Translations under genes and position numbers: made by a program
Shown here: positions 55,344 through 64,000 of the stretch, in pieces
Layout of the letters: each line of letters begins with the position of its first letter
Position numbering within the stretch: the first letter of the stretch is position 1
Notes under the pieces: generated by a model
Seen by the model: only the letters and a program-made list of their open reading frames with translations
What the model was told of the DNA's origin: nothing
The model's database searches: none
NCBI GenBank assembly: GCA_021531755.1
Contig: JADYUK010000011.1
Location: 30,587-94,586, forward strand
Origin: Hoylesella loescheii
GTDB taxonomy: Bacteria; Bacteroidota; Bacteroidia; Bacteroidales; Bacteroidaceae
Direction: 5' to 3'
DNA: 64,000 bases

Positions 55344-56003
55344 TCAGAATTCCTTCAGGTTGTTTTTCTTTATGATGCCTCTTAGGACTGTTCCGTCGTC
55401 GATGTTGCCTATGAATCGTGTCATGACACGTATCTTCTTGCCGTGACCGGCTGCCACGAGGTCGTTGATGGTGTTGCCGACGCAGTAGTCACCACACAGT
55501 CCGGCAACGTAAATCTCATCGACATTGCTGCTCTCGATGATGCTGAGCAGACGCTCCGCGCTCTTCTTGTTAGCCATGATGGAGTATTCGTCGACTGCCA
55601 CATCATCGCCTTTCGTCAGTACAGGCGCACAGGCTTTCTGCTTGTTGACAGCCTCGAAGACGGGCTGGTATATGCTGGCGCCGTGGCTGAACTGCACGCA
55701 GTGGACAGGCCACATGCCGCCGTTGTCCTTGAATGATGAGTGGTTGTATGGGTGGAAATCGGCTGTCATGACAATTTCCTTGTATGTCCCGGCTGGCTGT
55801 GCTGCTATGAAGCGTGCGAGGCTGTCCATAACTTCTGGTGCGCCGTTGACTGCCAGTGAGCCGTTGATGAAGTCGTACTGCACATCGACAAGGAGCAGCA
55901 TCTTGCTCTGCTTGCCACATTCTTTCTGCTTGCAACAGTCCTGGGCTGATGCTGTCGCTGTTGTGATAATAGCTGTCATGATGAAGAATAATAGTCTTTT
56001 CAT
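55344..56003 (-). CDS. Isochorismatase/nicotinamidase-family protein with signal peptide
   Basis: Likely hydrolyses nicotinamide to nicotinate and ammonia (PncA type). 219 aa. The catalytic triad is Asp40 (LLVDVQYDF), Lys131 (VLTKGDD) and Cys174 (GLCGDYCVGNT); metal ligands are Asp82, His84 and a further His in ADFHPYNHSSF, with His101 in WPVHCVQF. Unusually for this normally cytoplasmic enzyme, it begins with a clear signal peptide (MKRLLFFIMTAIITTATASAQ) followed by a cysteine-rich linker (DCCKQKECGKQ), which indicates a periplasmic or secreted location. Its promoter is divergent from that of the OmpA-type gene. Confidence 0.88.
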   Translation of the reverse strand: MKRLLFFIMTAIITTATASAQDCCKQKECGKQSKMLLLVDVQYDFINGSLAVNGAPEVMDSLARFIAAQPAGTYKEIVMTADFHPYNHSSFKDNGGMWPVHCVQFSHGASIYQPVFEAVNKQKACAPVLTKGDDVAVDEYSIMANKKSAERLLSIIESSNVDEIYVAGLCGDYCVGNTINDLVAAGHGKKIRVMTRFIGNIDDGTVLRGIIKKNNLKEF

Positions 56004-56053
56004 TTTTACCTTTTGGATTGGTTTGTTATGTGTTATCGTTCAGAAAACAGCTG

Positions 56054-56061
56054 CAAAATTA
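56054..56061 (-). promoter_or_regulatory. Promoter -7 element of the nicotinamidase-type gene
   Basis: Minus strand TAATTTTG matches TAnnTTTG; AT-rich upstream, no clear -33. Leader about 45 nt. Confidence 0.6.
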
Positions 56062-56123
56062 CAAATATTATTTATAATGACGGCCTTTTATGACAAAAAA
56101 GCTTAAAACGGGGTTGACTTTTC

Positions 56124-56153
56124 TTGTCATTATCGGTCTATTAAGTAACTTCG
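56124..56153 (+). promoter_or_regulatory. Promoter of the OmpA-type lipoprotein gene
   Basis: TTG at 56124-56126, 19-bp spacer, TAACTTCG at 56146-56153 (one mismatch to TAnnTTTG). The leader to the ATG at 56220 is about 60 nt. Confidence 0.5.
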
Positions 56154-56219
56154 CAGCATGATTCCATGCTTTCCGGACATTGAAAATCATAAGCATAAAC
56201 ATAACAAAACCAAGACATC

Positions 56220-57056
56220 ATGAAACAGAGAAACATCTTCGCCATTGCTATAATGGCAGGCGCTCTCATCCTCAGCGGCTGCGCCAGCAAGAAGGATCTT
56301 GACAACTGCCGCATGGAGAATGACCGTCTATCGACAAGCTATCAGGATACGAAAGAGCAGCTCGCGGCTGCCAATGCACGCCTGCAGTCGCTGCAGGAGC
56401 AGCTCGCCGAGGCTAGAAAATCAAACGAATCCTTGCAGAAGAGCCTCGACAAGAGCCTTAACAACACATCGGACAACAATGTGAACATCTCTAAGCTCGT
56501 CGACCAGATTAACGAGTCAAACCAGTATATCAGACATCTCGTGGAGGTGAAGTCGAAGAGCGACTCGCTCAATCTCATACTTACAAACAACCTGACTCGC
56601 TCGCTCAGCAAGGAAGAGCTGAAGGAGGTGGATGTCCAGGTGCTCAAGGGTGTGGTGTATATCTCGCTGGCTGACAATATGCTTTATAAGAGTGGGTCGT
56701 ACGAGATAAACGACCGCGCTGCGGAGACTCTGTCGAAAATCGCGAAAATCATCACTGACTACAAGGACTATGATGTGCTTATCGAGGGCAACACTGATGA
56801 TGTGCCCATCTCACGCGAGAACATCCGCAACAACTGGGACCTCTCTTGTCTACGCGCGTCAAGTGTCGTACAGGCTCTGCAGACACAATACGGAGTGGAC
56901 CCGAAACGCCTTACTGCTGGCGGACGTGGAGAGTATAACCCTGTCACAACGAACGACACTGCTGTCGGAAAGCAGCGCAACCGCCGCACACAGATTATCA
57001 TCACTCCGAAGCTTGACCAATTCATGGACCTCATAGACAAGGCTCCAGAGGAGTAA
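56220..57056 (+). CDS. OmpA-family peptidoglycan-associated lipoprotein with coiled coil
   Basis: Outer-membrane lipoprotein that anchors to peptidoglycan. 278 aa: lipobox LSGC (Cys21), a coiled coil from about 27 to 115 (ENDRLSTSYQDTKEQLAAAN and following heptads), and an OmpA/MotB C-terminal domain (140-270) with NTDDVPIS, the peptidoglycan-binding NNWDLSCLRASSVVQAL, GRGEYNP and NRRTQIII. It is monocistronic between a promoter at 56124 and a terminator at 57167. Confidence 0.93.
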   Translation: MKQRNIFAIAIMAGALILSGCASKKDLDNCRMENDRLSTSYQDTKEQLAAANARLQSLQEQLAEARKSNESLQKSLDKSLNNTSDNNVNISKLVDQINESNQYIRHLVEVKSKSDSLNLILTNNLTRSLSKEELKEVDVQVLKGVVYISLADNMLYKSGSYEINDRAAETLSKIAKIITDYKDYDVLIEGNTDDVPISRENIRNNWDLSCLRASSVVQALQTQYGVDPKRLTAGGRGEYNPVTTNDTAVGKQRNRRTQIIITPKLDQFMDLIDKAPEE

Positions 57057-57166
57057 TGCGGCATGATAACGCCTCCCCTGCATGCCTCTACGGCAGAGCC
57101 ATGCGCTCTGTCTCAGGCTTCGGGGCAGGTCCCCACGGACGGTGAGATATTACCGTCAGCATATAG

Positions 57167-57214
57167 ACAATCCCAGACATGGAGAGATTCTCCCCTTGTC
57201 TGGGATTGTTCTGT
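57167..57214 (+). terminator. Terminator of the OmpA-type gene
   Basis: ACAATCCCAGACA (57167-57179) pairs perfectly with TGTCTGGGATTGT (57197-57209), with inner GGAGA/TCTCC. TCTGTT follows. Confidence 0.65.
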
Positions 57215-57239
57215 TATCCAATGGACGGTTTGGGATTAT

Positions 57240-57275
57240 GCCTGTCCGGCCTGCGTGGCATTGTGCCGGACAGGC
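57240..57275 (-). terminator. Hairpin after the GH43-CE1 gene
   Basis: GCCTGTCCGGC (57240-57250) and GCCGGACAGGC (57265-57275) form an 11-bp perfect stem, 12 bp past the minus-strand stop. T tract is absent. Confidence 0.5.
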
Positions 57276-57287
57276 TGTCATCCGCCT

Positions 57288-60089
<2,802 letters not shown>

Positions 60090-60136
60090 CACCGCCAGGA
60101 CAGCAGGTGCATTCTCTCCTGCTTGTCCTGGCGGTG
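60090..60136 (-). terminator. Terminator-like hairpin of the flavodiiron gene
   Basis: CACCGCCAGGACAGCAGG (60090-60107) pairs with CCTGCTTGTCCTGGCGGTG (60118-60136) over about 18 bp with a single bulge. The minus strand continues TGTGTGTGTTATAG, a weak T tract. Confidence 0.65.
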
Positions 60137-60157
60137 ATGTCATGCCGTCGGGGCCTT

Positions 60158-61324
60158 TTATTCGGCCAGCAAAGCGTCGGCGAGCTCTTTCAGCTGCTCG
60201 TCGTCGCCTTTGTGCATGCGTGAGACGATGGTCACGACAGGCTCAACGATTGTTATGCCCTTCATCTCCTCGAGCATCTTTCTCATGACCTTGCCTGCTG
60301 TCGGAGCCCATGAGCCGTTCTCGATGATTGCCACACGGCGGTTCTGGTAGCCCTTGAGCTGGAGGTGGTGGAGGAAGTCGTACATTGGAGGGAAGACGCT
60401 GGAGTCGTATGATGCGGCTGCCACGACGAGGCGTCCCATGCGGAATGCGTCCTCGACAGCCTCTGCCTGATCGTCGCGGGAGAGGTCGGTGATGGCCACC
60501 TTCCCGGCTCCCTTCTCCTTCAGTATCTCTGCCATGAGCTCTGCGGCAGCCTTTGTGCCGCCATGGATTGAGGCGTATGCCACAAGCACACCCTCTGTCT
60601 CCACCTCGTAGGCGGCCCATGTCTTGTACAGGCCGATATAGTAGCCGAGGTCCTCTTTGAGGATTGGGCCGTGGAGTGGGCATATTGTCTGGATGTCAAG
60701 CTTTGAGGCCTTCTCGAGAAGACGGGTCACCTGCATGCCGTATTTGCCACATATGTTGAAGTAGTAGCGGCGTGCCTCGCATGCCCAGTCCTCGTCGGCT
60801 GACAACGCTCCGAACTTTCCGAAACCGTCAGCCGAGAACAGTACCTTGTCCACATCATCATAGCTGACCATCACCTCTGGCCAGTGGACCATGGGGGCGG
60901 CATAGAATGTCAGCGTGTGCTCGCCGAGGGGGAGGGTAGAGCCTTCCTCGACAACGATGCTGCGGCCCTCTGTCTCTATGCCCTCAAAGAAGTTGGGGAG
61001 CATCTGCATGGCTTTGGCTGATGCCACAACCTTCAGCTCCGGATACTCGCTGAGCATATCGGCGATGAGGGCGGCGTGGTCGGGTTCCATATGGTGGGAT
61101 ACAAGATAGTCGGGGCGGCGGCCGCCAAGGGCTTCCTTGAGGTTGGCTTTCCATTCCTCACCCTTGCGCGCATCGCATGTGTCCATGATGGCTATCTTCT
61201 CGTCGAGGATAACGTATGAGTTGTACGACATGCCGTTAGGCACTACATATTGGCTCTCAAAAAGGTCGATGTCGAGGTCGTCAACACCGATGTACTTGAT
61301 CTTTGATGTTACGTCTGATACCAT
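60158..61324 (-). CDS. FprA-type flavodiiron protein (A-type flavoprotein)
   Basis: Cytoplasmic O2- or NO-reducing enzyme that protects anaerobes. 388 aa with a metallo-beta-lactamase-like diiron domain (1-250) and a C-terminal flavodoxin domain (255-388). Iron ligands are visible: His78-x-Glu80-x-Asp82-His83 in SHHMEPDHAA, a further His in APMVHWPEVM, and His in CPLHGPIL. The flavodoxin FMN loop is VAYASIHGGTKAAAEL, and SYDSSVFPPMYDFLHHL matches flavodiiron proteins. Single gene. Confidence 0.95.
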   Translation of the reverse strand: MVSDVTSKIKYIGVDDLDIDLFESQYVVPNGMSYNSYVILDEKIAIMDTCDARKGEEWKANLKEALGGRRPDYLVSHHMEPDHAALIADMLSEYPELKVVASAKAMQMLPNFFEGIETEGRSIVVEEGSTLPLGEHTLTFYAAPMVHWPEVMVSYDDVDKVLFSADGFGKFGALSADEDWACEARRYYFNICGKYGMQVTRLLEKASKLDIQTICPLHGPILKEDLGYYIGLYKTWAAYEVETEGVLVAYASIHGGTKAAAELMAEILKEKGAGKVAITDLSRDDQAEAVEDAFRMGRLVVAAASYDSSVFPPMYDFLHHLQLKGYQNRRVAIIENGSWAPTAGKVMRKMLEEMKGITIVEPVVTIVSRMHKGDDEQLKELADALLAE

Positions 61325-61673
61325 AGATTTATATCTTTCTTGTTAAGTAGCTTTGCATGATTGTTCGCACAATGGTTGTATAGCATTGTGATGCAGAATC
61401 TGTATGTGGCATGAGGGAGTATGGCGGTTCCCGCTCTTCTGCTGACTCTTGATGATGATGTGCGGTAGGTGGTGCAGGGATTATACGGGTCATTATGCAT
61501 ACCTGCTTCCTCTTCCCTTTCTTGCCTTGTGTCTCTCTCCTGTATGCACCGGTGGTTTCAGGTGATGCCCTCCGGGCTTCGCCCCCTGCTTCTGTGTCCC
61601 GTGTCTGTGCCTTGTGCCTCTCTCGCAGTGTGCCGCCAGGGCTGGCATTCCGTTGCTGTCGTCCCCTGTGGCT
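61325..61673. other. Gap between the flavodiiron and chromate-transporter genes
   Basis: About 350 bp. It holds an inverted repeat CACAATG (61368-61374) / CATTGTG (61384-61390), 45 bp upstream of the flavodiiron start, which could be an operator. Otherwise I see nothing supportable. Confidence 0.4.
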
Positions 61674-62249
61674 TCATGGATAAAGCAGCAGAAGCCCGGC
61701 AAAGGCTGCCATGGCTATCATCTTCAGCGGATTGACCTTCACCCAGTAGGTACCGACGAAGCTCGCGATGAAGATGCCTGTCGATATGCAGAAGTACCAT
61801 GGGTCGGCTGGGGTGGAGAAGTTCTCCTTGTCAAACAGCAGGAGCGCCGCTGCGGCAAGTAGACCGACAACGGCAGGACGGAGACCAAGGAAAATGTTCT
61901 GGACAGTGTCTGATTTCATATACTTCATCAGCATCTTCGATATGAGTATCATAAGTATCAGCGATGGGAGGACAAGGGCAAATGTAGCCGTGAGACTGCC
62001 AAGTATGGATGTCAGGTAGCCGTAACCTGCATTATGCACGGCCGTGTATCCGCAGTAGGTCGCCGAGTTGATGCCTATTGGGCCAGGGGTCATCTGGGAG
62101 ATAGCAACAATGTTCGTGAACTCTGCCGAGCTCAGCCAGTGGTGCTTTACCACCACGTTGGTCTGGATGAGCGACAACATGCCATAGCCGCCACCGAATC
62201 CGAAGAGACCTATCTCGAAGAATGTTATGAACAATTGTAGGAATATCAT
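61674..62249 (-). CDS. Chromate transporter half-protein (CHR family)
   Basis: Short-chain CHR protein, one half of a split chromate (anion) exporter. 191 aa with about six hydrophobic segments; the family motifs FGFGGGYGMLSLIQ and MTPGPIGINSATYCGY are near the N terminus. It lies 82 bp downstream of its paralogue at 62332, and the two probably act as a heterodimer, as known for paired short CHR proteins. The physiological anion may not be chromate. Confidence 0.9.
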   Translation of the reverse strand: MIFLQLFITFFEIGLFGFGGGYGMLSLIQTNVVVKHHWLSSAEFTNIVAISQMTPGPIGINSATYCGYTAVHNAGYGYLTSILGSLTATFALVLPSLILMILISKMLMKYMKSDTVQNIFLGLRPAVVGLLAAAALLLFDKENFSTPADPWYFCISTGIFIASFVGTYWVKVNPLKMIAMAAFAGLLLLYP

Positions 62250-62331
62250 TTCTTGTCTCTGTTTGTCGTTGTCATGTTACGCCCAGGCGTCTCCATCATT
62301 ACTCACTGAGTGGGCAAGGCGGAGAGAATGC

Positions 62332-62895
62332 CTATCTCTCCATACTGCCATAGATATAACCGCCGATGCCCGCAGCGAGGATTATGTATATCGGATTCAC
62401 ACCTAACTGCCATATCAGAAGGGCGGAGGCAATGGGTATCCAGCAGTTGGCGAGAGAGATGCGGGCCGAGCGCGCAAGAGTGAACGTGGGGGCTGCGATG
62501 AGAGCCACAACAGCCGGGCGTATGCCATTGAAACATGAGGCTATCCATTTGATATCCTGAAAATGCTGGAAGAACAACGCTATCGTCAGGATTATCAGAA
62601 ACGACGGAAGGGCAGCGCCCAACGAGGACAACAAGGCACCACGTGTCCCGCAGAGCTTGTAGCCGATAAACGTCGAGATATTTATCGCAAACACTCCAGG
62701 GCATGACTGGGCGACAGCGATGAGGTCAAGGAAATCCTCACGCGTTATCCAATGCCGCTTGTTGACAATGTCTTCCTCTATTATCGGAATCATGGCATAG
62801 CCGCCTCCTAATGTGAATGCCCCTATACGGAAGAATGTCGTGAACAGGCGCACACTGAGACTCGTAGCTCCTATGTTGTTCGCTTCTTGTGACAT
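62332..62895 (-). CDS. Chromate transporter half-protein (CHR family), second subunit
   Basis: 187 aa from MSQEANNIGATSL. The motifs FTLGGGYAMIPIIEEDI and SCPGVFAINISTFIGYK correspond to those of the adjacent paralogue but are diverged, consistent with the antiparallel partner of a split transporter. The longer frame starts four codons upstream (62907), but that Met lies inside the promoter -7 element, so 62895 is the better start. First gene of a two-gene operon. Confidence 0.9.
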   Translation of the reverse strand: MSQEANNIGATSLSVRLFTTFFRIGAFTLGGGYAMIPIIEEDIVNKRHWITREDFLDLIAVAQSCPGVFAINISTFIGYKLCGTRGALLSSLGAALPSFLIILTIALFFQHFQDIKWIASCFNGIRPAVVALIAAPTFTLARSARISLANCWIPIASALLIWQLGVNPIYIILAAGIGGYIYGSMER

Positions 62896-62904
62896 AATCG
62901 ACTG

Positions 62905-62912
62905 CAAAATTA
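62905..62912 (-). promoter_or_regulatory. Promoter -7 element of the chromate-transporter operon
   Basis: Minus strand TAATTTTG, a TAnnTTTG match, only 9 bp before the ATG at 62895. The predicted start would leave an mRNA leader of only a few nucleotides. Confidence 0.6.
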
Positions 62913-63010
62913 CTAATTTTTTTCCATACTGACATTATTATATATGAAAAATAATTATTTTTATCACTTTTACATCTGGGCTTCACTCTCCACTCTTTTC
63001 CGTATTGCCT

Positions 63011-63230
63011 CCATACATTTCCTTAATGTTCACCATACATTTGCATGATATTCTCCTTACATTCCCATAATAATATCCATACATTTGCATAATAATATCC
63101 ATACATTCCCATAATAATATCCATACTTTTGTATGATATTCTCCTTACATTCCCATAATAATATCCATACTATTGTGTGATATTCTCCATACATTTCCAT
63201 AATGTTCACCTTACATTCCCATAATATAAT
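63011..63230. repeat. 22-bp tandem array, ten contiguous copies
   Basis: Ten units of exactly 22 bp starting at 63011 and every 22 bp to 63209. Consensus CCATACATT-CATAATAATAT; units alternate between a TTTGCAT type and a TTCCCAT type (for example 63077 and 63099). The array is AT-rich, has no spacers and does not encode a protein, because 22 is not a multiple of three. Confidence 0.95.
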
Positions 63231-63857
63231 AATGATGATAATTCCATCGTTTGTCCATCTGTGCTTCCCTACCTCTGCTTCCTCATGTTATCAACAACCA
63301 TATTCCTGCCGGCATTTCAGCGTCGAGTTATTCAGCGGTAAATGAATTCATGCAATATATCTCTCCCGCACCTTCCTCCAGCCTGCCATAAAGCCCATCC
63401 CAACCATCCCATCCCCCACCGCTGTAACGCACGTCGCAATCTCTTTCCCCACTCGTCAGGACCTGCCCGACCCTCATTACCTCCAGTCGTCCCTTCACAT
63501 AATTCCCCCACATGCAGTAAAGACTGAGTGATTACCACGCCATTCAGTACAAGTGAAACGGTAAAGACTCAGTAATTATTAAGCAAAGACTCAGTCTTTA
63601 CCGTTTCATTGATAGCCTTTTCACCAGCCATGCCCGCTCCATGCCCCCTCCATATACATTCCTCAGTATGTTGCCCCCAGCCAAGCCATAATCCTCTCCT
63701 GCATCTTCCGCCGCCCCATCTCCACCCCTCTGTCCCTCCCGCTCTATTTTCCCTCCGTCTATATAATATATAATAATGTGTATGGTGTGTATGTCCTTGA
63801 CCTCCGTCAACAACAGCGGAAAAATGCATTAATTTTGAAAATTTTTCCTGAAAACTC
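63231..63857. other. Gene-free stretch with nested hairpin before the rRNA promoter
   Basis: About 630 bp with no supportable gene. TGAAACGGTAAAGACTCAGT (63554-63573) is inverted at 63589-63608 with one mismatch, and AAAGACTCAGTCTTT (63585-63599) is itself a palindrome. GTAAAGACTGAGT also occurs as a direct copy near 63517. GTACTGAATG on the minus strand (near 63540-63550) resembles part of the dispersed 22-nt unit. Confidence 0.55.
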
Positions 63858-63888
63858 TTGCGTGGTTCAGAAAAAGTGCGTACCTTTG
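63858..63888 (+). promoter_or_regulatory. rRNA operon promoter
   Basis: TTG at 63858-63860, 20-bp spacer, TACCTTTG at 63881-63888, an exact Bacteroidetes promoter. It drives the leader below. Confidence 0.85.
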
Positions 63889-64000
63889 CACTCGCTTCTG
63901 AGAACAACGGTTCTCCTGAAAGAAGCTGATGACCCTTTGTAAGGGTCTGATAGATAAAGAGTTCTTTGAAAGATTTCAATAAACAGACAAGTAGTACAAG
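63889..64000 (+). other. 5' leader of an rRNA operon (16S begins beyond the window)
   Basis: The segment has two hairpins (GAGAAC/GTTCTC at 63900-63915 and GACCCTT/AAGGGTC at 63931-63947), a boxA-like GTTCTTTGA near 63961, and ends ATAAACAGACAAGTAGTACAAG-like sequence, which I recognise as the typical stretch just before 16S rRNA in Prevotella-type genomes. The 16S gene itself is not in the window. Confidence 0.8.

Noticed and set aside
61348..61355. Plus-strand TAGCTTTG promoter-like element
   Set aside because: No plus-strand gene lies downstream; a single 8-bp match is expected by chance.
63011..63230. CRISPR array
   Set aside because: The 22-bp units are contiguous, without spacers, and no cas gene is present. 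The same applies to the other tandem arrays.
63280..63300. DnaA box and replication origin
   Set aside because: Only one imperfect box (TTATCAACA), no dnaA/dnaN neighbours and no skew information in hand.
63569..63979. Minus-strand 136-codon ORF over the rRNA promoter and leader
   Set aside because: Its first 40 residues are simply the antisense of a conserved rRNA leader; the rest is low-complexity Gly/Arg/Trp. Such ORFs are recurrent false calls.

Overview
The window comes from a Bacteroidota chromosome, most likely a gut or rumen Prevotella-type organism (Prevotellaceae). The signs are type IX secretion genes (PorU, PorV), a SusC/SusD polysaccharide-utilisation operon, repeated Bacteroidetes-type promoters (TAnnTTTG with an upstream TTG about 20 bp away), short C-terminal sorting tails on secreted proteins, and a 3' end that looks like the leader of an rRNA operon. 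Base composition is moderately GC-rich for the group, while several intergenic stretches are strongly AT-rich. The genus is an inference; no 16S sequence lies inside the window.

Layout. 0-6.5 kb (minus): ispF, porV, porU and a fumarylacetoacetate-hydrolase-family gene. 6.7-10.1 kb (minus): ribosomal operon rplM-rpsI-rpsB-tsf, with a structured leader and an unusually long structured rpsB-tsf spacer. 10.9-14 kb (plus): large secreted pectate lyase. 14.4-25.4 kb (plus): a probable fructan locus with a periplasmic-binding-type hybrid regulator, susC, susD, a DUF4960-like surface lipoprotein and a GH32-type lipoprotein. The regulator has no histidine-kinase ATPase domain. 26.2-32.2 kb (plus): GH95, GH140 and an Asp-box (sialidase-like) protein with C-terminal MORN-type repeats, suggesting attack on pectin side chains, perhaps RG-II. 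32.4-38.7 kb (minus): hrpB, an HD-domain gene, a sugar-nucleotide epimerase, an IspD/TarI-type cytidylyltransferase and LicD. 38.9-44.8 kb (minus): gltD and gltB. 45.9-54.2 kb (minus): three large secreted proteins (LRR, subtilisin, six-repeat protein), likely type IX cargo. 55.3-62.9 kb: a nicotinamidase-type protein with a signal peptide, an OmpA-type lipoprotein, a GH43-CBM6-CE1 fusion, a flavodiiron protein and a split chromate-transporter pair. 62.9-64 kb: gene-free, AT-rich repeats and the promoter and leader of an rRNA operon that starts beyond the window.

How the parts fit. PorU/PorV would process and anchor the secreted proteins carrying C-terminal sorting tails (pectate lyase, LRR protein, S8 protease, six-repeat protein). 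The lipoproteins of the fructan locus carry acidic residues after the lipid cysteine, as expected for surface-exposed lipoproteins. The carbohydrate genes together point to use of plant pectin, fructan and arabinoxylan.

The most unusual signals are the ATPase-less hybrid regulator, a dispersed intergenic repeat with a roughly 22-nt unit that occurs as direct copies at 10.4 kb and as inverted pairs at 25.8 and 45.3 kb, several unrelated tandem arrays with the same 22-bp period (10 exact-length units at 63.0-63.2 kb), and the structured rpsB-tsf spacer. No transposase, CRISPR array, tRNA or phage gene was found.
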